Source: Candidatus Latescibacterota bacterium (GTDB lineage Bacteria; Krumholzibacteriota; Krumholzibacteriia; WVZY01). Taken from it: DNA of 64,000 bases. A program made the position numbers and the translations under genes. Shown piece after piece: positions 44,300-52,157 of the stretch. The stretch is from assembly GCA_011772205.1 (NCBI GenBank), contig WVZY01000008.1, forward strand, positions 62,001-126,000, in the 5' to 3' direction. The stretch's first letter is position 1, and each line of letters starts with the position of its first letter. The notes below the pieces were generated by a model. The model was given only the letters and a program-made list of their open reading frames with translations, had not been told where the DNA came from and did no database searches.

Positions 44300-44554
44300 T
44301 GCGTGATAGAAACGACGATCCACTGCGCGAAACGAGGGAGGAATGCTGCATGACGCGTGTGACGAACCATTGCGCGGAAGCTTGCGGGAAGGCTCCTTCG
44401 GCGTGAGCAACCTTTACGTGGAACGAGGGAGGAGTGCTGCGTGATGAGGCTGATGAACCATTGCGCGGAGCGAGCGGGAAGCCTCCGTGGGGGGTAACGA
44501 ACCGTTACGCGGAGCGAGCGAGGATCCTCCGCCGAAAGCGGATAGCCGAGCGAA
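44300..44554. repeat. degenerate tandem block of the dispersed palindromic repeat
   Basis: At least three and perhaps four copies of the element at 39365-39482 lie in a row, each with a core like GACGAACCATTGCGCGGA. Cores start near 44361, 44451 and 44497, with a weaker one near 44311. The last core (44497-44554) agrees with copy A in 55 of 58 bases and keeps the CCTCCGCCGAAAGCGG hairpin. The block runs right up to the stop codon of hypE. The open frames that cross it are not protein-like. Confidence 0.75.
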
Positions 44555-44568
44555 AAGGCAGCCCAGAC

Positions 44569-45624
44569 CTAGCAAATCCGCGGGAGCTGCTCGCCGCTCA
44601 AGCGATCCAGGATTCGATGGGTTCCGATCCGGCTCTTCAACCGAAGCGCACCGGGTGTGTCCTCGGTAACTTTGCCAATAATGGAAGCGCTCTCGCCCAG
44701 CGGATGGGATCTCATCCGTTCCAACGTTCTTTCGGCTTCATTTGGTGGAACAAATGCAACAAATCGGCCCTCATTCGCCACGTACAGAGGATCGAAGCCC
44801 AGAATCTCGCATGCGCCTTGCACATCTTCCCTCACTGGAATGGCGCGTTCCTCGAGGGTGATGCCGATTCCGCCCACCTCAGCGATCTCGACAAGTGCGC
44901 TCACGAGTCCGCCGCGCGTGAGGTCGCGCATGCAATGAATATCGATCCCTGCTTCGATGAGATTCATGACGATGTCTACGAGAGGTGCCGAATCACTTTC
45001 GATCGTCGACTCAAAGGAAAGATTTTCGCGAACGGCCATGATTGCGATGCCATGTCGCCCTACATCCCCGTTGAGAAGAAGCACATCACCGGGGCGAACG
45101 GAGGATGGTGTGAGCACGAGGTCATGGGGAACCACGCCGATGCCTGCCGTATTGATAAAAATTGCATCTCCTTTGCCTCGATCCACCACTTTCGTATCTC
45201 CCGTGACCAGCTCGACTCCAGCCTCCCTGGCCGCCGCATCCATCGAGCGGACCACACGCCACAGCGTTTCCATAGGGAGGCCTTCTTCTAGGATGAATCC
45301 AGCGCTCAAAAATTTCGCACGCGCACCGCACATTGCCAGATCGTTCACGGTGCCGTGGACGGCAAGCGAACCAATGTCGCCGCCCGGGAAGAACAGAGGG
45401 TGAACCACGTAGGAGTCCGTAGTGAATGCAATGCAGTGCGTCCCCGGTAGTATGACCGCGCCGTCGTGGCGCTCATCGAGATGCTGGTTCTTGAATGTCG
45501 AGATAAACATCCTTTCGATCAACTGGCTCATTAGAGTGCCACCGCCACCGTGTGCAAGCAGGATGTTTGGATAGTCGGATATCGGGAACGGGCAGCTCAG
45601 AGAAAATTCCTCGGGCTCCTTCAT
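44569..45624 (-). CDS. hypE: hydrogenase expression/formation protein HypE
   Basis: Dehydrates the carbamoyl group on its own C-terminal Cys to a thiocyanate, the source of the CN ligands of the [NiFe] site. The 351-residue protein begins with the glycine-rich ATP segment [16 protein letters not shown] and ends with the essential PRIC. ALCHVV-type errors are absent, and [18 protein letters not shown] is the family's central motif. It overlaps hypD by four bases. Its stop codon is TAG. Confidence 0.97.
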   Translation of the reverse strand: MKEPEEFSLSCPFPISDYPNILLAHGGGGTLMSQLIERMFISTFKNQHLDERHDGAVILPGTHCIAFTTDSYVVHPLFFPGGDIGSLAVHGTVNDLAMCGARAKFLSAGFILEEGLPMETLWRVVRSMDAAAREAGVELVTGDTKVVDRGKGDAIFINTAGIGVVPHDLVLTPSSVRPGDVLLLNGDVGRHGIAIMAVRENLSFESTIESDSAPLVDIVMNLIEAGIDIHCMRDLTRGGLVSALVEIAEVGGIGITLEERAIPVREDVQGACEILGFDPLYVANEGRFVAFVPPNEAERTLERMRSHPLGESASIIGKVTEDTPGALRLKSRIGTHRILDRLSGEQLPRIC

Positions 45625-46793
45625 GCGACATCACCCCCGGAATTCGATTTTTCATCTGGATTTGAGTTGAAGTCCGAAGAACCACCGGTCGTCGATTTCC
45701 TTTCGGACTGCCGGCTGCGATACCGGTAGTACGCCGCGCAGGCTCCTTCGCTGGATACCATCGTTGCGCCAAGCGGGTGTTCGGGTGTGCACCGGTTCCC
45801 GAAAGCGGGACACTGATTCGGCTTGAGTACTCCCTGGAGCACAAGACCACTGTGACATTCCTGAGGTTCTTCGATGTCTCTTCGAGTGAGATCGAACTGC
45901 AATTCGGCATCGTATTTCGCATACCGCCGTTTGAGACCGAAACCGCTTCTGGGGATTTCCCCGACACCCCGCCATTTCCGTGGCCGAACCTCGAAGATCT
46001 CTTGAATGATTCGCTGGGCTTCCCTGTTTCCCTCTCTCCGAACGGATCGGGTGTACTGATTCTCCACCTCGGCGCGCCCCTCCTCGAGCTGTTTCACCGC
46101 CATATAGAGTCCCTGGAGGATATCCAGAGGCTCGAATGCCGTTACAACGATAGGCACGTTGTATCGCAGTGCGATCGGTTCGTATTCGGTGTATCCCATC
46201 ACGGTGCACACATGGCCGGCTGCGAGAAATGCTTGCACGCGATTTTTCGGCGACGCAAGGATCGCCTCGATCGCCGGGGGTACGAGGACGTGCGACACGA
46301 GGAGCGAGAAATTGTCGATACCTTTTTGGTGCGCAATATAGACGGCCATTGCATTGGCCGGTGCAGTCGTCTCGAACCCCACGGCAAAAAACACCACCTT
46401 ACGATCGGGATTCTCTTCGGCGAGCCGCACCGCATCCAACGGCGAATAAACGATGCGCACATCGCCCCCTTTTGATTTAATCCCGAGTAGATCAGTATCC
46501 GCTCCCGGTACCCGAAGCATATCGCCGAACGAACAGAAGATCACCTCTGGAATAGAGGCGATCTCAATGGCTTTTTCAATGAGTTCGAGTGGCGTCACGC
46601 AAACGGGGCAGCCGGGACCATGAACCAGCGTAATGCTGGGGGGAAGAAGCTCGTCGATACCGAACTTCACGATTGTGTGAGTTTGACCACCGCAGATCTC
46701 CATGATGGTCCAGGGCTTTGTGGTGATAAGAGCAATTGCGTGGGCGAATTTCCGGGCAGCTGCTTCATCCCGGTATTCATCAACGTATTTCAT
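45621..46793 (-). CDS. hypD: hydrogenase expression/formation protein HypD
   Basis: The [4Fe-4S] scaffold on which, with HypC, the Fe(CN)2CO unit is built. [36 protein letters not shown] and [19 protein letters not shown] are diagnostic. At 390 residues it is slightly long because of a Ser/Asn/Asp-rich tail ([19 protein letters not shown]). It lies 21 bases after hypC and overlaps hypE. Confidence 0.97.
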   Translation of the reverse strand: MKYVDEYRDEAAARKFAHAIALITTKPWTIMEICGGQTHTIVKFGIDELLPPSITLVHGPGCPVCVTPLELIEKAIEIASIPEVIFCSFGDMLRVPGADTDLLGIKSKGGDVRIVYSPLDAVRLAEENPDRKVVFFAVGFETTAPANAMAVYIAHQKGIDNFSLLVSHVLVPPAIEAILASPKNRVQAFLAAGHVCTVMGYTEYEPIALRYNVPIVVTAFEPLDILQGLYMAVKQLEEGRAEVENQYTRSVRREGNREAQRIIQEIFEVRPRKWRGVGEIPRSGFGLKRRYAKYDAELQFDLTRRDIEEPQECHSGLVLQGVLKPNQCPAFGNRCTPEHPLGATMVSSEGACAAYYRYRSRQSERKSTTGGSSDFNSNPDEKSNSGGDVA

Positions 46794-46814
46794 CGTTTCT
46801 CCGGCTTGCCCGTC

Positions 46815-47096
46815 TCATTTATTTCCGGGTTCAGCTCCATTGTCGTACATCCCTTCCGAGGTTCTCCCTATCTCATCCATCTCCTCGAGGTAAGAAAAGA
46901 CTTCCATAGCCTCCTTCTCGTCCAGCCGGCTGATTGCAAAACCGACATGTACGATAACATAGTCGCCAACTCGCACTTCCGGCACATAGGCGAGGTTCAC
47001 CTTTTTTACGATGCCGCCAAAACTCACCCGGGCCGTCCTCAAAATCGGGTCGCTGCCATGGATTTCCAATACTTTTCCGGGCACGGCAAGACACAT
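46815..47096 (-). CDS. hypC: HypC/HybG/HupF family hydrogenase chaperone
   Basis: A 93-residue chaperone that carries the Fe(CN)2CO unit to the hydrogenase large subunit. It begins MCLAVPGKVLEIHG, and the Cys after the initiator Met is the essential residue. I set the start there although the frame is open into hypF, since every HypC starts this way. It lies five bases after the hypF stop. The C-terminus is a little longer than usual (SEGMYDNGAEPGNK). Confidence 0.95.
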   Translation of the reverse strand: MCLAVPGKVLEIHGSDPILRTARVSFGGIVKKVNLAYVPEVRVGDYVIVHVGFAISRLDEKEAMEVFSYLEEMDEIGRTSEGMYDNGAEPGNK

Positions 47097-47101
47097 ATCC
47101 A

Positions 47102-49453
47102 CTACCTTTCTTTCGAGAGAACGCGGGCCGCAGCTGCGATCTGTCCAAGAGCGATGCCTCCATCGTTCGGCGGCACGCGTTGATGCCAGTATGGATGAAA
47201 ACCCCTCTCTTTCAACATCACAATTGCTTTTTCGGCAAGATAGCGATTCTGAAAACACCCGCCAGAAAGAACCACGCGCTCTTCTCCAACCAGGATCGCG
47301 ACATCCACGATGATGGTCACAAGCGAGTTGTGAAATTTCGCCGCTATCGTACCTGCAGAACCGCCGGCCGCCAAATCCTCCAGAATTCCGGACACAATCG
47401 GAGACCAGTCTATCACACGGTTGGTCCGTGAGGAGTCCTTCGTGCTCGCCTCATCAAGGATCTCGAATGGATAGCTCTCGGTGGTTCCACCGCCCTCTGC
47501 GCAAAACTCGAGTGCCATCGCTGCTTGCCCCTCGAATCGGGTAACGAAATGAAGCCCTAGTAATGCAGCAACGCCGTCAAAAAGACGCCCTGCGCTCGAA
47601 GTGAGCGGCGTATGGATATTATGCTGTAGCATTGCGAGAAGGATACCTTTTTCACGAGATGAAAAGCTCTCAAATGGCTTGATCCCATCCCGGTCGAACA
47701 GTTTTTCACCGAACATCTCATATAGAAGCCCGACCGCCGAACGTCTCGGCTCTTTGATTGCTTGATCACCACCGGGGAGTTGGAACACTCGAAAGCATGC
47801 CTCGCGGCTGAATCCACTCTCGGTGATCTTCAAGAACTCACCACCCCACACCGTACCGTCCATCCCGTAACCGGTGCCATCCCACGAAACGCCTAGCGCA
47901 CTCCCATGAATCCCATTTTCCGCCATGCAAGACAGAATATGCGCGTAATGGTGTTGTACTCGAACCACATTCACATCGAGCTTTTCGGCGAAACGTGTCG
48001 AGACATAGTCGGGATGCGCGTCGCACGCGACTGCTCCCGGTTCGATCGAATAGAGATCCTCGAGATCCGAAATCACACGGCGAAATGCGTTGAAAGATTC
48101 TGATGTCTCGAGGTCTCCAATGTGCTGGCTGATCCACACGTCATTTCCGCGCCCAAGTGCAACCGTATTTTTCAAATGGGCACCGACAGAGAGGACGACC
48201 GGCGCCTTGGATTCGATCATGACCGGAAGGGGCGCGTATCCGCGGGCCCGTCTGAGCACGAGTTCCCTCCCGGCAACAATCCGCGCCACCGAATCATCTA
48301 CATGGCGGACGATGGGGCGATCATGAACGAGGAACCAATCGGCAACGCCGCCCAATCGATCCAGCGCTTCCCCATCATCGATGCAGATTGGCTCCTCCGA
48401 CCGGTTACCGCTAGTTGCAACAACCGGGCAGTCGAGATCTGTCATCAACAAGTGATGAAGCGGCGTATACGGCAGCATCGCTCCAAGGTAGGGATTCCGC
48501 GGTGCCACCTCCTCGCTGACTGCACCCGCGCCTGACGCTCCGGGATGTATCCGTTTGAGAAGAACAATCGGGGATTCCGGTGATTGGAGGAGCCGCTCTT
48601 CGAGGGCAGATACTTCGCAGTGTTCTCTTATCGCCCGAAGCGTTGGAAACATGAGCGCGAACGGTTTTTCCTCCCTGAGCTTCCGTTCCCTCAACCGTCG
48701 AACAGCGTCTCGCCGCCTCGCATCAACGAGCAGTTGATAGCCCCCGACGCCTTTGAGCGCAACAATCGCCCCCCCGTGGATGGCCCGCGCTGCCTCGTCA
48801 AGTGCGGCATCCCCTTTGGCGATGGGAATCCCTTTCGGATCCCACAGTTCCAGGTGCGGCCCGCAATCCGGACAGGCATTCGGCTGAGCGTGAAACCGGC
48901 GGTCCATGGGATTCTCGTATTCAGCCCGGCAGGACTCGCACATTTCGAACCGCTTCATTGTCGTCCGCTGCCGGTCATACGGAAGCGCTTCTATAATGCT
49001 GAACCGCGGTCCGCAGTGCGTGCAGTTGGTGAACGGATATCGGTAGCGCCTGTTGTTGGGATCGAATACCTCCCGAAGACATTCTTTGCAGGTAGAGATA
49101 TCCGGCAGGACCAGCGCCGTTTTCTCCCCCTTGTCCTCGCTTTTTCTTATCTCGAAATCTCTGTACCCGATAGGATCGAGAAAGATCGGCTCGATGCTTT
49201 GGATGAATGCATTCGGCGGTACATCCGATTGAACCGAAAGAAGGAACTGCTTCAAGCGTTCGTCGCTGCCCTCGACTTCGATCAAAACGCCGTGCGGCGT
49301 ATTCACCACCCAACCATTGAGCGCCATTTCAGAAGCGAGCCTGTATATAAATGGACGGAATCCCACGCCCTGAACGGCGCCACGGATCACGACTCGAAGG
49401 CGTTCCTGCTCGGTGATTTCCTTGTCTTTATCCGAACTCTTCACCAACTTCAT
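47102..49453 (-). CDS. hypF: carbamoyltransferase HypF
   Basis: Activates carbamoyl phosphate and passes the carbamoyl group to HypE. The 783-residue protein has an acylphosphatase-like domain (RLRVVIRGAVQGVGFRPFIY), two zinc fingers (CKECLREVF with NCTHCGPRF; CESCRAEYE with ACPDCGPH), a YrdC-like domain (PFALMFPTLRAIREH) and a Kae1-like carbamoyltransferase domain (VQHHYAHILSCMAENG). AGGAG directly touches the ATG, so a GTG three codons on (49444) may be the true start. It opens the hypFCDE operon. Confidence 0.96.
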   Translation of the reverse strand: MKLVKSSDKDKEITEQERLRVVIRGAVQGVGFRPFIYRLASEMALNGWVVNTPHGVLIEVEGSDERLKQFLLSVQSDVPPNAFIQSIEPIFLDPIGYRDFEIRKSEDKGEKTALVLPDISTCKECLREVFDPNNRRYRYPFTNCTHCGPRFSIIEALPYDRQRTTMKRFEMCESCRAEYENPMDRRFHAQPNACPDCGPHLELWDPKGIPIAKGDAALDEAARAIHGGAIVALKGVGGYQLLVDARRRDAVRRLRERKLREEKPFALMFPTLRAIREHCEVSALEERLLQSPESPIVLLKRIHPGASGAGAVSEEVAPRNPYLGAMLPYTPLHHLLMTDLDCPVVATSGNRSEEPICIDDGEALDRLGGVADWFLVHDRPIVRHVDDSVARIVAGRELVLRRARGYAPLPVMIESKAPVVLSVGAHLKNTVALGRGNDVWISQHIGDLETSESFNAFRRVISDLEDLYSIEPGAVACDAHPDYVSTRFAEKLDVNVVRVQHHYAHILSCMAENGIHGSALGVSWDGTGYGMDGTVWGGEFLKITESGFSREACFRVFQLPGGDQAIKEPRRSAVGLLYEMFGEKLFDRDGIKPFESFSSREKGILLAMLQHNIHTPLTSSAGRLFDGVAALLGLHFVTRFEGQAAMALEFCAEGGGTTESYPFEILDEASTKDSSRTNRVIDWSPIVSGILEDLAAGGSAGTIAAKFHNSLVTIIVDVAILVGEERVVLSGGCFQNRYLAEKAIVMLKERGFHPYWHQRVPPNDGGIALGQIAAAARVLSKER

Positions 49454-49911
49454 CTCCTGCTATTGTAAGCGGTGATTCAACCCATGCATGATCTCCCTGA
49501 GCTCGCGCTATAACATCAATCTTGGATCCAAAAATGCTGCAATTGATCTCACGCAGATCATTGGGTGGGACACCACCACCGATTGCCGGATCTCGCGCAG
49601 CCTGCCGCATCAAGATACGTAATTGTTGGTAATTTAACCTGTTAAGCACTCCCCGGTCAAGGCGTGGTATCGTCCATGGCTGAAGTCGGCTGCATCCGTG
49701 CACCGTTTCACAGCAACATCTTCTCTATAGTATAAATAAGCCGGTATACCTACATAGAAAGCCCAAAGCAGTCTTAAAATCTCAAACATCTCCATTCTCT
49801 CGTCGAAAATCCTTGTCTTCGCGAAATGTTTCGTGATAATGGTTGCACCAGATCGAATGCGTAACTCCTTAAGTAATAAGACCAGTAGAGTTTGATCGGC
49901 CGCAAAGGGCA

Positions 49912-49940
49912 TTGACAATCGCTCCTCGCTCTGCCATATT
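49912..49940 (+). promoter_or_regulatory. probable sigma70-type promoter of the hydrogenase/Hdr operon
   Basis: A perfect TTGACA (49912-49917) is followed after exactly 17 bases by CATATT (49935-49940, four of six matches). Transcription would begin near 49947, giving a leader of about 80 bases before the ATG at 50026, which has GGGAGG upstream. The predicted start point falls on the CRP/FNR-type palindrome. Confidence 0.6.
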
Positions 49941-49945
49941 TGAGT

Positions 49946-49961
49946 TGTGAAAGTTTTCACA
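49946..49961. promoter_or_regulatory. CRP/FNR-family operator, perfect palindrome
   Basis: TGTGAAAGTTTTCACA is a perfect dyad of seven base pairs around a two-base centre and fits the CRP consensus TGTGA-N6-TCACA exactly. It covers the predicted start point of the plus-strand promoter, a position expected for repression of that promoter. It could serve as an activator site for the divergent hypF operon. Members of this regulator family sense cAMP, oxygen, CO or redox state; which one acts here is unknown. Confidence 0.6.
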
Positions 49962-50025
49962 TATTGATCCCCTCTGTCTCCTCAGCGTTTATCGCTGCAA
50001 CCAATTCAGCGCTGGGAGGGTACGA

Positions 50026-50535
50026 ATGGAAGATAAGCACCTGACTTCTCTGGAAGCTCTGGGGATTGCCATTCGTTCCGAGATCGATGCGCAAGCTCTT
50101 TACACCGAACTTGCCGCCCGCACGGACTCCGATCCCATCAAACAGAGAATCCAACAGCTTGCCAAAGAAGAAAAACAGCACGAAGAACTGCTTAAAGAAC
50201 TTTACCAAAAAACTTTCCCAGACGTACCGCTCAAATTGCCGCCATCCGTACTCCCTTCCAAAATGAGCACCAAAGAGAAGCGGGCAAAGATGTCTCCGCT
50301 GGATGTGATCAGCTTCGCGATGGAACAGGAACGGCATTCCCGGGAGTTTTACCTGGATGCAGCAAACAAGACGAACGAACCATCGGGCGTCAGGCTCTTA
50401 CGGTTCCTAGCGGATATGGAGTACACACACGAAATGAGATTGAAAGCGGAGTATGAAATGTTAATCCGCTACCCGAACTACTTCGACTCAGGTGTCGAAC
50501 CTTGGAAACCTGAACAGCGGATGAGGAAGAAGTAG
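50026..50535 (+). CDS. rubrerythrin/ferritin-like diiron protein
   Basis: A 169-residue four-helix-bundle protein. The iron ligands appear as Glu in SEIDAQALYTEL, EEKQHEELL, then MEQERHSREFY and DMEYTHEMRLKAE, giving the two ExxH pairs of a di-iron site. There is no rubredoxin domain. Proteins of this type scavenge peroxide or store iron. As first gene of the hydrogenase/Hdr operon (36 bases before hdrC) it probably protects the Fe-S complex from oxidants. GGGAGG precedes the ATG. Confidence 0.85.
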   Translation: MEDKHLTSLEALGIAIRSEIDAQALYTELAARTDSDPIKQRIQQLAKEEKQHEELLKELYQKTFPDVPLKLPPSVLPSKMSTKEKRAKMSPLDVISFAMEQERHSREFYLDAANKTNEPSGVRLLRFLADMEYTHEMRLKAEYEMLIRYPNYFDSGVEPWKPEQRMRKK

Positions 50536-50571
50536 GGCTCTTTCCAGACAACTTGAATTGAAGAGGTACGG

Positions 50572-51285
50572 ATGATGGAAGGTGACCGAGTAGCGTTCAA
50601 GCTCTCCACGCCGGGAGTCTTACCCAAATCAGAGCGAAAGCTCAGAGAAGAGTTTCTCTCCCAGCTCGAGCTCGTCCCAGGTGGAGAAAAAATCAAATCG
50701 TGCATCCAGTGCGGAACCTGCACAGGGTCCTGTCCCGTGAGCTACGTGATGGACATTTCTCCAAGGGAGGTTATAGCCCGTTTCAGGATCGGCGATATCG
50801 AATCGATCTTGAAATCTCGAACCATTTGGGTTTGCGCTTCCTGCTACGCTTGCACCACCCGCTGCCCCTCGGGAATCCGGATAACGGACATCCTGTATGC
50901 GATGAAAAGAACGGCTATTGAGGAAGGCATTTTTCCCTCCCGCTTCCCGGTCTACACGATGTCCGAAGGCTTCGTGAAAAACGTGAATCGATATGGCAGA
51001 AACCATGAGATGGGACTTCTCGTGAGCTTTTACTTGCGGACCTCACCGTTGAAGCTCCTGAAAATGCTGCCCCTTGGTTGGCGGCTTTTCAAGCGGAAGC
51101 GGATTTCTTTCACTCCTATGAAAATCAAACGGTTGGATCAAATAAAGAGCATCGTCGCAAAGGCCGAATCCCAAGTAATGCCCTCAGAAAAAGCTTCTAT
51201 CATGGTTGCCTCCACAGTCGGCTACGGATCTACGACAGAAGTGAAGCAACGAGCCGCAGGCGCAGCCCAAGGAGGTGCGAAATGA
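50572..51285 (+). CDS. hdrC: heterodisulfide reductase subunit C-like protein
   Basis: A 237-residue protein with two [4Fe-4S] clusters, KSCIQCGTCTGSCPVSYVM (~43) and VCASCYACTTRCPSG (~87), which pass electrons between HdrA and HdrB. The first 180 residues match HdrC; the C-terminal 50 residues are basic and then Ala/Gly-rich (EVKQRAAGAAQGG) and are not conserved in the family. Its stop overlaps the start of hdrB by four bases (ATGA). Confidence 0.93.
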   Translation: MMEGDRVAFKLSTPGVLPKSERKLREEFLSQLELVPGGEKIKSCIQCGTCTGSCPVSYVMDISPREVIARFRIGDIESILKSRTIWVCASCYACTTRCPSGIRITDILYAMKRTAIEEGIFPSRFPVYTMSEGFVKNVNRYGRNHEMGLLVSFYLRTSPLKLLKMLPLGWRLFKRKRISFTPMKIKRLDQIKSIVAKAESQVMPSEKASIMVASTVGYGSTTEVKQRAAGAAQGGAK

Positions 51286-52157
51286 AGTACCTTTATTATC
51301 CTGGGTGCAGCCTGGAGTCAACGGGCAAGCCATACGACGTTTCCGTCCGAACCGTTTTCAAGCTCTTGGGTTTCGAACTCGAAGAAATAGCAGATTGGAA
51401 CTGCTGCGGGGCGACGGCTTACATGTCGGTTAAGGAAACAGTTGCGCTTTCGATTTCTGCCCGCGTCCTGGCGTTGGCCGAAAAAATCGGAGGCGAAATC
51501 ATCGCGCCTTGCTCCTCGTGCTATACGATATTGTCAAAAACGAACCGCGATCTCAAAGCCAATCCCGAGTTGGAAGAGCTGGTAAAGGAAGCACTCGATG
51601 CAGGAGGTCTGACGTACAACGGCACCGTCAGTGTGCGTCATCCACTCGACGTTCTCGTAAACGATATCGGAATCGAGTTGATCACAGCAAAAGCTGTTCG
51701 ATCGCTCCATGGATTGAAGACTGCCAACTACTATGGATGCCAGCTGGTAAGACCTGAGAAGGGATTCGACGATCGGGAGTTTCCCACGTCGATGGACAAC
51801 CTATTCGCAAGCCTCGGCGCGGAGAATGTTTACTTCCCTGCGAAAGTTCGCTGCTGCGGTGGAATGCTCATGACAACCTTCACCGAAGTCGGCCTGAAGC
51901 TCAATCATGACATCCTCCAGAGAGCCAAAGAGAACGCTGCGGACGTGATTCTCACCACGTGCCCAATGTGCCACATCAACCTTGAAGGATATCAGTCGGA
52001 GATCAACAAGAAATTCCATACCAACTTCAATATGCCTATAGTGTACTTCACACAACTCCTCGGATGGGCACTGGGGGCAGGAATGGAAGAAGTGGGAATG
52101 GAGCTCAACCTGATTCCTATCGAACACCGTGTAGTGGGAGGGGTGGTGACACGATGA
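51282..52157 (+). CDS. hdrB: heterodisulfide reductase subunit B-like protein
   Basis: A 291-residue protein with two CCG domains, which in methanogens hold the noncubane clusters that cleave the CoM-S-S-CoB disulfide. The ligand sets are visible: YYPGCSLESTG, WNCCGATAYM and APCSSCY; then YYGCQLVRPEKG, VRCCGGMLMTT and TCPMCHINLEG. I set the start at MKYLYYPGCS, which has GGAGG upstream and overlaps hdrC by ATGA. Coenzymes M and B are not expected here, so the true substrate is unknown. Confidence 0.93.
   Translation: MKYLYYPGCSLESTGKPYDVSVRTVFKLLGFELEEIADWNCCGATAYMSVKETVALSISARVLALAEKIGGEIIAPCSSCYTILSKTNRDLKANPELEELVKEALDAGGLTYNGTVSVRHPLDVLVNDIGIELITAKAVRSLHGLKTANYYGCQLVRPEKGFDDREFPTSMDNLFASLGAENVYFPAKVRCCGGMLMTTFTEVGLKLNHDILQRAKENAADVILTTCPMCHINLEGYQSEINKKFHTNFNMPIVYFTQLLGWALGAGMEEVGMELNLIPIEHRVVGGVVTR

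Larger units (their letters stand above)
49454..50025. other. 572-base divergent control region of the hyp and hydrogenase operons
   Basis: The region separates hypF (-) from the rubrerythrin-like gene (+). Two frames on the minus strand (49428-49703 and 49634-49960) have partly protein-like composition, for example EILRLLWAFYVGIPAYLYY, but no ribosome binding site or known motif, and I do not call them. A sigma70-type promoter and a CRP/FNR-type box lie at 49912-49961 and are listed separately. Confidence 0.55.

Noticed and set aside
44434-45291. Long plus-strand open frame opposite hypE and across the repeat block
   Set aside because: It is antisense to a certain gene (hypE) and its first part is repeat DNA; the translation is rich in His, Arg and Cys without any motif.
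49428-49960. Two minus-strand frames upstream of hypF
   Set aside because: One overlaps the hypF start and the other covers the likely promoter and CRP/FNR box; neither has a ribosome binding site.
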